45,819 nt of DNA, from NCBI RefSeq assembly GCF_000730605.1, contig NZ_BBIS01000062.1, forward strand, positions 1-45,819. Direction: 5' to 3'. Position numbers and translations under genes: made by a program. The notes below the pieces were generated by a model that ran no database searches, had not been told where the DNA came from, and saw only the letters and a program-made list of their open reading frames with translations. The DNA comes from Pseudomonas monteilii NBRC 103158 = DSM 14164 (GTDB lineage Bacteria; Pseudomonadota; Gammaproteobacteria; Pseudomonadales; Pseudomonadaceae). Position 1 is the first letter of the stretch. Each line of letters starts with the position of its first letter. Below are positions 32,680 to 40,877 of the stretch, piece after piece.

Positions 32680-33507
32680 ATGGATTCCGATGAACGAAAT
32701 GGTCAAGCCAGGGAAGTGGGTGTCAGTGCCGTGTCGCGTTTGTTCGCCGTGTTGCGTGCGCTGGGTGATTGCGGTGGCGAGGGCGAGAAGGTCAGCCAGC
32801 TGGCCCAGCGGGTTGGCCTGGCACAGCCCACCACACACCGGTTACTGCGCAGCCTGATCGAAGAGGGCATGGTCGACCAGTGTGCGACCAGCAAGCGCTA
32901 CCGCCTGAGCCTGGATTTCTTTGCCCTGGCGGCCAAGGCCGGGCAGGTCGGCAATTTGCGCGATGTGGTGCGCCCCAGCCTGCTGCGGCTTTCTGCTTCG
33001 CTGGGGGATTCGCTGTTTCTGCTGGCGCGTTCGGGGTTTGACGCGGTGTGCCTGGACCGCAGCGAAGGGCCTTACCCGATCCGCACCTTTACCGGCGACA
33101 TCGGCGGCCGTGTGGCCTTGGGCGTGGGGCAGGGCAGCCTGGCCATTCTGGCTTTCCTGCCTGAGGAGGAGCGTGACGAGGTGATCCGTTATAACCTGCC
33201 GCGGCTCAAGGATTTTCACCATTACGACGAAGTGCTGCTGCGTGCCGAAATCGACAATGTGCGCAGCCTGGGGTATGCCGGGCGCAACACCGGGGTACTC
33301 GACGGCATGGCCGGCCTGGCAGTGCCAATTCTGGACCGTAATGGTCATGCGGTGGCGGCCTTGAGCGTGGCGACCATCAGCGACCGCCTTGGGCCTAACC
33401 GCATGCCGACTGTGGTGGCCTTGCTCAAGCGGGAGGCGGCGGCGATCGGCGAACGGGTCAACCCGTTCGACCCGGTGCTGCGCCGCCCCTCGCATGTGTT
33501 TGGCTAA
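32680..33507 (+). CDS. IclR-family transcriptional regulator
   Basis: This 275-residue regulator has an N-terminal winged helix at about 18-78 (SAVSRLFAVLRALGD, then VGLAQPTTHRLLRSLIEEGM) and an IclR effector domain (RSEGPYPIRTFTGDIGGRVA, GMAGLAVPILDRNGHAVAAL). It is divergent from the polyamine-type ABC/dehydrogenase operon and very likely its regulator. Its end lies 3 bases from the stop of the converging ABC exporter gene, so there is no room for a separate terminator. The effector is not predictable. Confidence 0.9.
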   Translation: MDSDERNGQAREVGVSAVSRLFAVLRALGDCGGEGEKVSQLAQRVGLAQPTTHRLLRSLIEEGMVDQCATSKRYRLSLDFFALAAKAGQVGNLRDVVRPSLLRLSASLGDSLFLLARSGFDAVCLDRSEGPYPIRTFTGDIGGRVALGVGQGSLAILAFLPEEERDEVIRYNLPRLKDFHHYDEVLLRAEIDNVRSLGYAGRNTGVLDGMAGLAVPILDRNGHAVAALSVATISDRLGPNRMPTVVALLKREAAAIGERVNPFDPVLRRPSHVFG

Positions 33508-33510
33508 GGC

Positions 33511-35364
33511 CTATTCCACCGCCTCGGCCACACCTTGGTCCTCACCCAGGAACCCGCCGCTCTGGTGTTGCCACAGCCGGGCATAGGTGCCCTTTTTCGC
33601 CAGCAACTCAGCGTGGGTACCTTGCTCGATGATGCGGCCTTCATCCATCACGATCAGCCGGTCCATGGCCGCAATCGTCGACAGCCGGTGGGCGATGGCG
33701 ATGACGGTCTTGCCTTGCATCATTTCATCCAGGCTTTCCTGAATGGCCACTTCCACCTCCGAGTCCAGAGCGCTGGTGGCTTCGTCCAGCAGCAGGATCG
33801 GCGCGTTCTTCAGCATCACCCGGGCAATGGCAATGCGCTGGCGCTGGCCGCCGGACAGCTTGATACCGCGTTCACCCACCAAGGTGTCGTAGCCACTGCG
33901 GCCTTGGCGGTCACTGAGCTGGCTGATGAACCCATCGGCCTGGGCATTGGCCGCCGCAGCGCGGATCTGCGCTTCGGTGGCATCCGGGCGGCCGTAGGCG
34001 ATGTTGTCGCGGATCGAGCGGTGTAGCAGCGAGGTGTCCTGAGTGACCATGCCGATGGCGCTGCGCAGGCTGTCCTGGGTGACCTTGGCGACGTCCTGCC
34101 CATCAATGCGGATGACACCGCTGTCCACGTCATAGAAGCGCAGCAGCAAGTTGATCAAGGTGGATTTGCCTGCGCCTGAGCGGCCGACCAGCCCGACCTT
34201 TTCGCCTGGGCGAATGTGCAGGCTCAGGTCGTTCAGGACCTGGCGCTCGCCGTTGTAGTTGAAGCTGACCTTGTCGAACGTTACTGCGCCGCCCTGAGTC
34301 ACCAGTTCGCCTGCATCGGTTGCATCCTGCACCTTGGGGCCGTGGGTGAGGGTGGCCATGCCGTCCTGCACGGTGCCGATGCTCTCGAACAACGAGGTCA
34401 TCTGCCACATGATCCAGTGCGACATCCCGTTGATACGCAGGGCCATGGCGGTGATTGCCGCGACTGCACCGGTGCCGACCTGGCCTTGGTGCCACAGCCA
34501 CAGCGCATAGCCGCCGGAGCCGAAGATCAAGCCCACCACCAGCGCCTGGTTGACGATTTCGAACTGGCTGACCAAGCGCATCTGGCGAAAGCCGGTCTGC
34601 TTGAAGTCCTCCATGGCCGCACGGGCGAAGTGCGCTTCGCGCCTGGAGTGCGAGAACAGCTTTACCGTCGTGATGTTGGTGTAGGCATCGGAAACCCGCC
34701 CAGTCATCGACGACCGCGCGTTGGCCTGTTCCTGCCCGACCTTGCCCAGGCGCGGCACGAAGTACAGCATCGCCAGCCCGAACAGAGCCAGCCAGGCAAT
34801 GAACGGCAGCATCAGCTTCAGGGCAAAACCACCCGCCAGGGCAATGATTGCAATGAAGTACACGCCGATACCGGGCAGTATTTCGATGACGGTGAACAGC
34901 ACCTCGCGTACCGCCAAGGCTGTCTGCATCACCTTGGTGGTGACCCGGCCCGAAAACTCGTCAGAGAAGAACGACAAGCTCTGGCGCAGCATCAGCCGGT
35001 GAAAGTCCCAGCGCAACCGCAGCGGCAAGTTGATCGCCAGCACTTGGTGTTGAACCATGGTACGCATTGCCACCAGCCCGATGCTGGCCACCAGGACGAT
35101 ACCGATGCCCCACAACACACGGCTTTCCTCAGCACCTACGGCACCCCCGGCCTGCCAGTTCGAGAGCAGGTCGACCACTTGGCCGAGGAAGGCAAACAGC
35201 CAGGCTTCGTAAACCGATACCCCGGCACTGAGCAGGGCCAGGGCAAGAATGTAGCCGCGGGCGCCCCGGGTGCAGGCCCACATGAAGCGCAGCAGGCCCA
35301 CCGGGGGTGGCGGCACTTCGTCAGGGGGGAAGGGGTCGAGCCAGCGTTCAAAAACACGAAACAT
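33511..35364 (-). CDS. ABC exporter, fused membrane and ATPase domains (MsbA/multidrug type)
   Basis: This 617-residue half-transporter has an N-terminal six-helix membrane domain (about 30-340) and a C-terminal ATPase. The ATPase has Walker A GRSGAGKST with Lys400, signature LSGGQRQRIAIARV near 502, Walker B ILLLDEATSAL and the switch His in IAIAHRLSTI. It would act as a homodimer that exports lipid, drug or peptide substrates. No partner gene or accessory protein is adjacent, so the substrate is unknown. It converges on the IclR gene and has a 470-base non-coding region upstream. Confidence 0.93.
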   Translation of the reverse strand: MFRVFERWLDPFPPDEVPPPPVGLLRFMWACTRGARGYILALALLSAGVSVYEAWLFAFLGQVVDLLSNWQAGGAVGAEESRVLWGIGIVLVASIGLVAMRTMVQHQVLAINLPLRLRWDFHRLMLRQSLSFFSDEFSGRVTTKVMQTALAVREVLFTVIEILPGIGVYFIAIIALAGGFALKLMLPFIAWLALFGLAMLYFVPRLGKVGQEQANARSSMTGRVSDAYTNITTVKLFSHSRREAHFARAAMEDFKQTGFRQMRLVSQFEIVNQALVVGLIFGSGGYALWLWHQGQVGTGAVAAITAMALRINGMSHWIMWQMTSLFESIGTVQDGMATLTHGPKVQDATDAGELVTQGGAVTFDKVSFNYNGERQVLNDLSLHIRPGEKVGLVGRSGAGKSTLINLLLRFYDVDSGVIRIDGQDVAKVTQDSLRSAIGMVTQDTSLLHRSIRDNIAYGRPDATEAQIRAAAANAQADGFISQLSDRQGRSGYDTLVGERGIKLSGGQRQRIAIARVMLKNAPILLLDEATSALDSEVEVAIQESLDEMMQGKTVIAIAHRLSTIAAMDRLIVMDEGRIIEQGTHAELLAKKGTYARLWQHQSGGFLGEDQGVAEAVE

Positions 35365-35834
35365 GTGGGTCTCCGCAAATCAGGTTTTGCTTACCGGGTA
35401 ACCATACCGCACATCCAGGCATTCGCCTGCTGGCATAACCTTTTCTCATCAAGTCATCGCCCGAAATGTCGCTGTATGCACGGTGAACGAAAGTTCAGGC
35501 TTCTGCACTGAGCCGGCTTCGAGCTTTGCGACGCTGCAGCAAGGTCGAGGGTTGACACCTCGCGTGTCGCTCCACCATTATCCAGCCTAATCCACGCAGC
35601 GGGCTTTCCCCCATGTCCATGTCCAACCACGCCATCTTCGCTTCGGGCTTCATTGCCCAGGCAGGCGCGTGCGTTGCCGTTGCCAAGAAATCCAAGAAAC
35701 AGCCGCTCATCTGACCGAGGCGCGCTGTCTCGTCAGGTGGGCTGACGAGACAGAAGGCGCTAGGTATCCCTGCCAGACCACTTCGACTCTTCACCCTCTG
35801 ACGCTGACTTTCGGTCAACATCAGGAGTTTTTGC
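35365..35834. other. Long non-coding gap upstream of the DapA-like gene
   Basis: This 470-base gap separates the divergent exporter and DapA-like genes and should hold both promoters. It contains one strong structure (the hairpin at 35725-35753) and a 33-codon open frame at 35613-35714 without a ribosome-binding site, which I do not call a gene. No clear promoter motif was recognised. Confidence 0.5.
35725..35753. repeat. Perfect 11-bp inverted repeat (hairpin)
   Basis: CTGTCTCGTCA and TGACGAGACAG pair perfectly around a 7-base loop (GGTGGGC). No T-run follows on either strand, so it is not a standard terminator. It ends 81 bases before the DapA-like start and may be an operator, a leader hairpin or a terminator remnant. 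Confidence 0.6.
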
Positions 35835-36701
35835 ATGTCGAATTTCCGTGGTATCTGGATCGCCCTCGTCACGCCAATGCGCGCCAATGAAATCGACTTT
35901 GCCGCCTTGGAAAAACTGGTGAAGAAGCTGCTCGAGGACGGCGTGGCCGGTTTTGTGGTGTGCGGTACCACGGGCGAGGCGGCGGCACTGTCCAAGGCCG
36001 AGCAACTGGCAGTGCTGGATGCGGTGCTGGCCTGGGTGGAGCCGGGCAGGGTGGTGATGGGCCTGTCGGGTTACAACCTGCGTGAGCTGCTAGCGTTTCA
36101 GGCTGAAGTCCAGCAGCGTGACATTGGCGGGTTGCTAGTCCCTGCACCGTGCTACATCCGCCCTTCGCAGGCCGGTCTCGAAGCCTTCTTCGCCACTGTG
36201 GCCGATGCCGCCCGCGTGCCAGTGATCGTGTACGACATTCCCTATCGCACGGGCGTGCGCATCGAGCGTGAAACCCTGCGCCGAATCGTGCGTCACCCGC
36301 GCATTGCAGCCGTCAAGGATTGTAGCGGCGACAGCGAGACCACCCTGGCCCTGATCGAGGGTGGCCATGCCCAGGTGCTGGCGGGTGAAGACCTGCAGAT
36401 CTTCAACAACCTGTGCCTGGGTGGTGCTGGGGCTATTTCAGCCTCCGCGCACGTGCGTGCCGACCTGTATGTGCGCATGCTGCAGCAGGTCGACAGCGGT
36501 GACTGGGTGGCTGCGCGCGGCACGTTCTACCAGTTGCTGCCCTGGATCAAGCTGGCTTTTACCGAGCCCAACCCGGCGGTGGTGAAGGCAGCGTTGCAGT
36601 TGCAAAACCTGATGGCAGACGAGCTGCGCGAACCGATGCAAGCGTGCACGGATACGACCCGGGACAGGCTGCAACGCGTGCTGGGCTCACTCGGCGCCTA
36701 A
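35835..36701 (+). CDS. DapA-family aldolase (dihydrodipicolinate synthase/N-acetylneuraminate lyase family)
   Basis: This 288-residue TIM-barrel aldolase has CGTTGE at 43-48, catalytic Tyr133 (YDIPYRTG) and the Schiff-base Lys161 (AVKDCSGD), at the same positions as in E. coli DapA. AGGAG lies about 10 bases before the ATG. Genomes of this group carry several DapA paralogues besides the one for lysine synthesis. The neighbours here are not lysine genes but amidase remnants, so it may be a spare synthase or act on another 2-oxo acid. The biosynthetic reaction would be pyruvate plus aspartate semialdehyde. The gene is intact. Confidence 0.88.
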   Translation: MSNFRGIWIALVTPMRANEIDFAALEKLVKKLLEDGVAGFVVCGTTGEAAALSKAEQLAVLDAVLAWVEPGRVVMGLSGYNLRELLAFQAEVQQRDIGGLLVPAPCYIRPSQAGLEAFFATVADAARVPVIVYDIPYRTGVRIERETLRRIVRHPRIAAVKDCSGDSETTLALIEGGHAQVLAGEDLQIFNNLCLGGAGAISASAHVRADLYVRMLQQVDSGDWVAARGTFYQLLPWIKLAFTEPNPAVVKAALQLQNLMADELREPMQACTDTTRDRLQRVLGSLGA

Positions 36702-36712
36702 AGAGGCAGCGG

Positions 36713-37525
36713 CTGTTGCCGGGCATGGATCTGGTGATTTTCCCGGAGTACAGCCTGCTGGGCATCATGTACGCCCCGGCAGAAATGATGGAAACCGCCG
36801 TGGCCGTACCCGGCGTGGAAACCGAAGTGTTCGCCCAGGCCTGCCGCAAGGCCAATGTCTGGGGCGTGTTCTCGCTGACCGGCGTGCGCCTGATGCTCGG
36901 CTGCTACATGTCGCATACCCGTAAAGCCGTGATGCCGGTGGTCGAGCGCGCTGATGGCTTGCTGTTCTATCCCACGCCTTAAGAGGGTTTCGAGTACTCG
37001 CCCAACATCGTCTATGGCGGGCCGACACCTAACCAGAACAGCGCGCCGCTGGCGGCCTACCTGACCCGTCATTATGGTGCCAGGGTCGCCTTCGTCGGCT
37101 CGGACTACATCTACCCCCGGGAAAGCAACCACGTCATGCGCCATCTGTACAAGCAGCATGGCGGCGAAGTGGTGGAGGAGGCTTACATGCCACTGTACCC
37201 CTCGGCCGATGACCTGGCCCAGGTGGTGGAGCGGGTGGTTCGCTCTGCTCCGGATGTGGTGTTCTCGACCGTGGTCGGTACGGGTACGGCAAGTTTCTAT
37301 CAGGCATTGGCGCAGCGTTACGGTAATGGTCCTCGGCCGCCCATTGCCAGCCTGACTACCAGTGAGGCCGAAATCGCCGAGATGGGCGCCAAGGTGGCAA
37401 CATCGTCGTGGCGCCGTATTTCACCAGCGTCGACTCGTCACAAACCCACGCGTTCGTCAGCGCGTGTCGGGCGTTTTTCCCGGCTGATGTGCGCATCACC
37501 TTCTGCTCGGCGGCCGCCATCAGGG
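36713..37525 (+). pseudogene. amiE'-'amiC' fusion remnant of an amidase locus
   Basis: The reading frame begins inside an aliphatic amidase: PGMDLVIFPEYSLLGIMY up to ANVWGVFSLTG, matching AmiE from about residue 50 to 105. It then jumps in frame into the amide-sensing protein AmiC: LGCYMSHTRKAVMPVVERAD onward. The frame is broken by a TAA at 36980-36982 where AmiC has Tyr (PTP-Y-EGFEYSP), continues to ASLTTSEAEIAEMGAKVA, shifts frame near 37395 (GNIVVAPYFTSVD) and is lost after about 37525. The amidase start and active-site parts, amiB, and both ends of amiC are gone. It starts 12 bases after the DapA-like stop. This is clearly non-functional as either protein. Confidence 0.88.
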
Positions 37526-37553
37526 TTGTTTTAGCCAAGCCTTCAGCAGCACC

Positions 37554-38468
37554 TTACCCGAGAGACCGAAGCTTCGCGATATCTCGGCTCGGTGGGGCCC
37601 CAAACATCCGGCTGTATTCACGGCTGAACTGTGACGGACTTTCATAGCCCACCTTGAATCCGGCTGTAGAAACATCCAGACCCTCTGAGATCATCAACCT
37701 GCGTGCATGCTGCAGGCGAAGTTGTTTTTGATACTGCAAAGGACTCATTGCGGTGACAGCCTTGAATCGGTGGTGAAGCGTCGAGTTACTCAAATTGGCA
37801 TAGCTCGCTAGCTCATCAATATGCAATGGTTGTGCATAATTGTTGTTCAGCCACTCAATGGCCCGAGTAACGCGATGGGTCTGGCTATCGGTTATGGCTA
37901 TCTCATGTAAACGCTGACCCTGCTGGCCTTTGAGCAGCCGGTAGAAAATTTCTCTTAGTGCTAGCGGCGCCAACGCTGGGATATCCGATGGCACATCCAA
38001 TAGACGTACCAATCGCAGCATTGCATCGAGCAACGAGCTATCGATCTTATCCAGATATAGCCCTCGGTGGGGCTGTTGGCTCGGCACGCCGATAGGACTG
38101 ACGTCTGCGATCAGCTGAGCGATTTCTGCCGGATCGATATCCAGGCGGATGCAGAAATAGGGCTTCTCTGAGGATGCCTCTGTCACTTGACCCGCTAAAG
38201 GTAGGGTTACCGAGACGACCAGATAGTTCAAAGGGTCGTAGACATAGCTTTCTTCCCACAACTGCACCTGTTTACGGCCCTGCACAACGATGCATAGCCC
38301 CGGTTTATGGACAGTATGGATCACATCGGTTGGAGTATCACTGCGTATGAAATGCAGCGGAGCAATTCCCGTCTGAAACACGCCATAGGTGGGAGCATAA
38401 CGATGCATGGTTGATGCTAGCTCGGCCCTCAGACGCGTCAGCTCTTCGTCCCTATCATCCACTGCCAT
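37554..38468 (-). CDS. AraC-family transcriptional regulator (AraC_N type, YqhC-like)
   Basis: This 304-residue regulator has an N-terminal AraC_N domain (VHKPGLCIVVQGRKQVQLWE, then YVYDPLNYLVVSVTLPL) and a C-terminal pair of helix-turn-helix motifs at about 205-300 (HIDELASYANLSNSTLHHRF and FKVGYESPSQFSREYSRMFG). Such regulators often control an adjacent aldehyde or quinone reductase. The nearest candidates are the oxidoreductases 1-3 kb to the right. Base composition is visibly lower in G+C than in the operons to the left. It ends just beyond the amidase pseudogene. Confidence 0.9.
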   Translation of the reverse strand: MAVDDRDEELTRLRAELASTMHRYAPTYGVFQTGIAPLHFIRSDTPTDVIHTVHKPGLCIVVQGRKQVQLWEESYVYDPLNYLVVSVTLPLAGQVTEASSEKPYFCIRLDIDPAEIAQLIADVSPIGVPSQQPHRGLYLDKIDSSLLDAMLRLVRLLDVPSDIPALAPLALREIFYRLLKGQQGQRLHEIAITDSQTHRVTRAIEWLNNNYAQPLHIDELASYANLSNSTLHHRFKAVTAMSPLQYQKQLRLQHARRLMISEGLDVSTAGFKVGYESPSQFSREYSRMFGAPPSRDIAKLRSLG

Positions 38469-38554
38469 TACCTCCCATTAGACTGGTTCTATTGCAGAGA
38501 ATAAATTGGTCCGCAGCCTTTTGGGTAGATGCTAATAGACACCCTTCAAATGCA

Positions 38555-38576
38555 AGAGCCCGGCGGGCCGGGCTCT
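38555..38576 (-). terminator. Likely terminator after the repeat-protein gene
   Basis: AGAGCCCGG and CCGGGCTCT pair perfectly around a 4-base loop, 22 bases beyond the stop of the leftward repeat-protein gene. On that strand it is followed by TTGCATTTG, a weak U-rich tail. Confidence 0.65.
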
Positions 38577-38597
38577 CGGTAGGATGGGCTATATGCG

Positions 38598-38921
38598 TCA
38601 GGCATAGGTGGCACGATCCGCATCGACTTTAGCCACTCTACGGGCATTAAGACGTTCCGCACCATCTTCAGCCACACGGCGGTCATTCAGGCGATCAGCA
38701 CCGTCCTCAGCTACACGGCGGTCATTCAGGCGATCGGCACCGCCCTCGGCCACGCGGCGGTAATTGAGACGATCTCCACCCCCCTCGACAACAAGGGGTG
38801 CCATCACTTCTTTGCAGGTCTGATGGGTCCAACTGCCAATCTCTTTGGCTGGCAGTGCCATCGAACTTGCACTGAGAGCAGATAAGGCAATTCCAATCAT
38901 CATGGTATGTACAGTTTTCAT
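38598..38921 (-). CDS. Small secreted protein with 13-residue tandem repeats
   Basis: This 107-residue protein has a signal peptide (MKTVHTMMIGIALSALSASS, cut after Ala22) and a short linker with one Cys (36). Four complete 13-residue repeats follow at 44-56, 57-69, 70-82 and 83-95, then a partial fifth at 96-106. The consensus is VAE(G/D)GADRLNDRR. Similar small repeat proteins in Pseudomonas are often labelled 'phage infection protein', though I know of no firm functional proof. The mature protein is highly charged and probably soluble or repeat-folded in the periplasm. GGAG precedes the ATG and a hairpin follows, so it looks like a single-gene transcript. Confidence 0.85.
   Translation of the reverse strand: MKTVHTMMIGIALSALSASSMALPAKEIGSWTHQTCKEVMAPLVVEGGGDRLNYRRVAEGGADRLNDRRVAEDGADRLNDRRVAEDGAERLNARRVAKVDADRATYA
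38601..38792 (-). repeat. 39-bp in-frame tandem repeat (about 4.9 copies)
   Basis: The DNA behind the protein repeats is itself repeated with a 39-base period; units run 38792-38754, 38753-38715, 38714-38676, 38675-38637 and a shorter, diverged last one. The middle units are nearly identical, sharing GCGGTCATTCAGGCGATC on the plus strand, so copy number could vary between strains. Confidence 0.85.
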
Positions 38922-39168
38922 GACAGCGACTCCGTAATTTGCGATGGATTCGTTGCCGGTTGTCAGTGCAAAGCGTGACGTGGATTCCTGTTTGTTGCAG
39001 GCTCGGTCGCTCTGATGGCCGGCGGCAGAAGCGGGTTCGCTTTCTGCTTGGGCTCAGATTACGGCGGCGGTGAGCAGGCCGTTATTTGGTTCCTGCGAGG
39101 CTTTTGCATATTCCTGCGCCGGGCCGCCTTCCGGCAGATTCACCCGAGCGCAGCGCCTTCGAGATTAA

Positions 39169-40092
39169 TCACCGATTCACATCGAACACCAGTTTGCCGC
39201 GAATATGTCCTCCCCGGCTTAGCATCAAAGCCTCAGCCGCGCTGGAAAGCGGAACGACCTCAACCTCGGCGTGTAGCTTCTTCTCAGCAAACAATTTCGC
39301 TATCTCCGCTAACTGGCGCCCGTCCGACCGGGTTGCGAAATTTTTGCTGACTACGCCGTACTCACGTGCTTTCTGCGCGTTGGGTGTGCTGACAGGCGAG
39401 ACTAACGCCCCACCGCGTTTGATCACCGTCCAGGAGCGATCCTGAGTGTCTCCGCCGACCAGATCAATGACGGTATCGACATTGCTGACGAGGTTCTCGA
39501 ACTGTTGTGCGGTGTAATCAATGAACTGATGGGCGCCGAGTGATCGGAGGTAGTCTCGGTTTCTGGCCGAGCCTGTTGCCACTACATGAGCGCCGGCCAG
39601 CCGTGCTAACTGGACCGCGAAACTACCCACCCCTCCTGCTGCACCGTGAATCACAACAGTCTGGCCTGGCTTGATTTCGGCGTGTTCGTGCAGCGCCTGC
39701 CAAGCAGTAAGCGCTGCGGCAGGAATTCCACCGGCGTGAAGAAGTGACAACCCATCGGGTTTGTGCGCAAGCTTGTCGGGCGTTGCAAGAGCCTGGGTGG
39801 CGTAACCACCGCCTATTCCAATGAATCCGAACACCTCATCACCCAGGGCGTATTCGTGAATATTCTTTCCAACTGCTGCAATGGTGCCGGCAACCTCTAC
39901 ACCCGGCGTGTAGGGGAAGGACATTGGGATGAACTCCTTCATGGCCCCCGAGAGAATCTTCCAGTCAATCGGATTGATTCCGCTGCCGGCAACGTCAATG
40001 AGAACCTGGTCATCGTTGGGCACCAGCTCTTCAAGCTCTATCAGCTCAAGCCGTTCAATCTGACCGTACTCTGCCACTTGGATAGCTTTCAT
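39169..40092 (-). CDS. NADPH-dependent quinone oxidoreductase-like protein (zinc-independent MDR family)
   Basis: This 307-residue medium-chain reductase starts MKAIQVAEYGQIERLELIEL. It has GINPIDWKILSG and PYTPGVEVAGTIAAVGKN in the GroES-like domain and the NADPH site HGAAGGVGSFAVQLARLAG at about 145-163. The zinc ligands of alcohol dehydrogenases are missing, as in quinone oxidoreductases. It probably reduces quinones or enones. The ATG at 40092 follows GGGGAAG; a longer reading upstream has no good site. A DoxX gene lies 58 bases upstream in the same direction, probably in the same transcript. Confidence 0.9.
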   Translation of the reverse strand: MKAIQVAEYGQIERLELIELEELVPNDDQVLIDVAGSGINPIDWKILSGAMKEFIPMSFPYTPGVEVAGTIAAVGKNIHEYALGDEVFGFIGIGGGYATQALATPDKLAHKPDGLSLLHAGGIPAAALTAWQALHEHAEIKPGQTVVIHGAAGGVGSFAVQLARLAGAHVVATGSARNRDYLRSLGAHQFIDYTAQQFENLVSNVDTVIDLVGGDTQDRSWTVIKRGGALVSPVSTPNAQKAREYGVVSKNFATRSDGRQLAEIAKLFAEKKLHAEVEVVPLSSAAEALMLSRGGHIRGKLVFDVNR

Positions 40093-40150
40093 GAACTTCC
40101 CCGTCTGTAGGTAATGGGTTATCAAGTCGATGTTTGGCAGGGCGCGTCAG

Positions 40151-40582
40151 TTACTGGCGACGCGCGTCCAAGCTGAAGCGTCCTGCGCCGTAGGCCACGA
40201 TCTGCAGCAAACCGCCGGCCATCGCGATGTTCTTGAAGAAGTGAATGAATTGGTTCTGATCGGCCAGAGCACTGTGGAAGATCACCGCAGTGAGGACACT
40301 GAAAAGCGCCAACCCTGCTGCGACAACACGGGTTTTATACCCGGCGATCAGAGCTACACCGCCGGCTATTTCCACGAGAATGGCAAGCGTCAGCGCTAAG
40401 GAAGGAAACGGCAGACCAACTGAACTGATGTAGCCGATCATCATGGCCGGCGCGCCTACCTTGGATACGCCTGAGAGGATGAAGATCGCGCTCAGAAAAA
40501 TGCGACCTACTAGTGCGGCGGCACCAGCTGTTGCAGCCGAAGGATGAGAGGCTGAGCTTGAAATGGTGATGGCGTGAGGCAT
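40151..40582 (-). CDS. DoxX-family membrane protein
   Basis: This 143-residue protein has four hydrophobic helices. The family opening is VGRIFLSAIFILSGVSKVGA, followed by LALTLAILVEIAGGVALIAG and FKNIAMAGGLLQIVAYGAGR. DoxX-like proteins are inner-membrane proteins often linked to redox stress or quinone chemistry. AAGGAA precedes the ATG at 40582, which I prefer over a much longer upstream reading. It is co-directional with the quinone-oxidoreductase-like gene and divergent from an SDR gene. Confidence 0.9.
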   Translation of the reverse strand: MPHAITISSSASHPSAATAGAAALVGRIFLSAIFILSGVSKVGAPAMMIGYISSVGLPFPSLALTLAILVEIAGGVALIAGYKTRVVAAGLALFSVLTAVIFHSALADQNQFIHFFKNIAMAGGLLQIVAYGAGRFSLDARRQ

Positions 40583-40877
40583 GGCATACGTTCCTTGGTG
40601 TAAGCATTCCGGAATGGAACGCTGGTATGAGTAAGTCTGGAACAGCCTCACATAGCTGAATAGTCGCTTAATTTCGTGGTTTACGTTCGATGAGATAGAT
40701 AAGCATGTTTGCTTTTTGCCCGCTGGCATCGCATGAACTCCAACGCCGACCACTTGCGCAGGATCGTGCATGTTGACCGCAGGAATCGGATAACCCAGCC
40801 CAGCCAAGGCTTCTTACTCTTGCTTCACCACCTGCCTGTCGGCGGTGGCCCCTCAAGCCAGAAACAGGAGTACGAAA

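Noticed and set aside
34216..35511. 431-codon plus-strand open frame over the ABC exporter gene
   Set aside because: Shadow of the exporter: His/Gln-rich low-complexity translation and no ribosome-binding site, while the minus strand has all ABC motifs.
35613..35714. 33-codon open frame (MSMSNHAIFASGF...) before the DapA-like gene
   Set aside because: No ribosome-binding site and no recognised family; coding status cannot be supported from sequence alone.
35495..35995. 166-codon minus-strand open frame across the DapA-like gene start
   Set aside because: It overlaps the conserved N-terminus of the DapA-like gene and has no family match or start signal.
38601..38792. CRISPR-like array
   Set aside because: The 39-base repeats are contiguous, in frame and translated, with no spacers.
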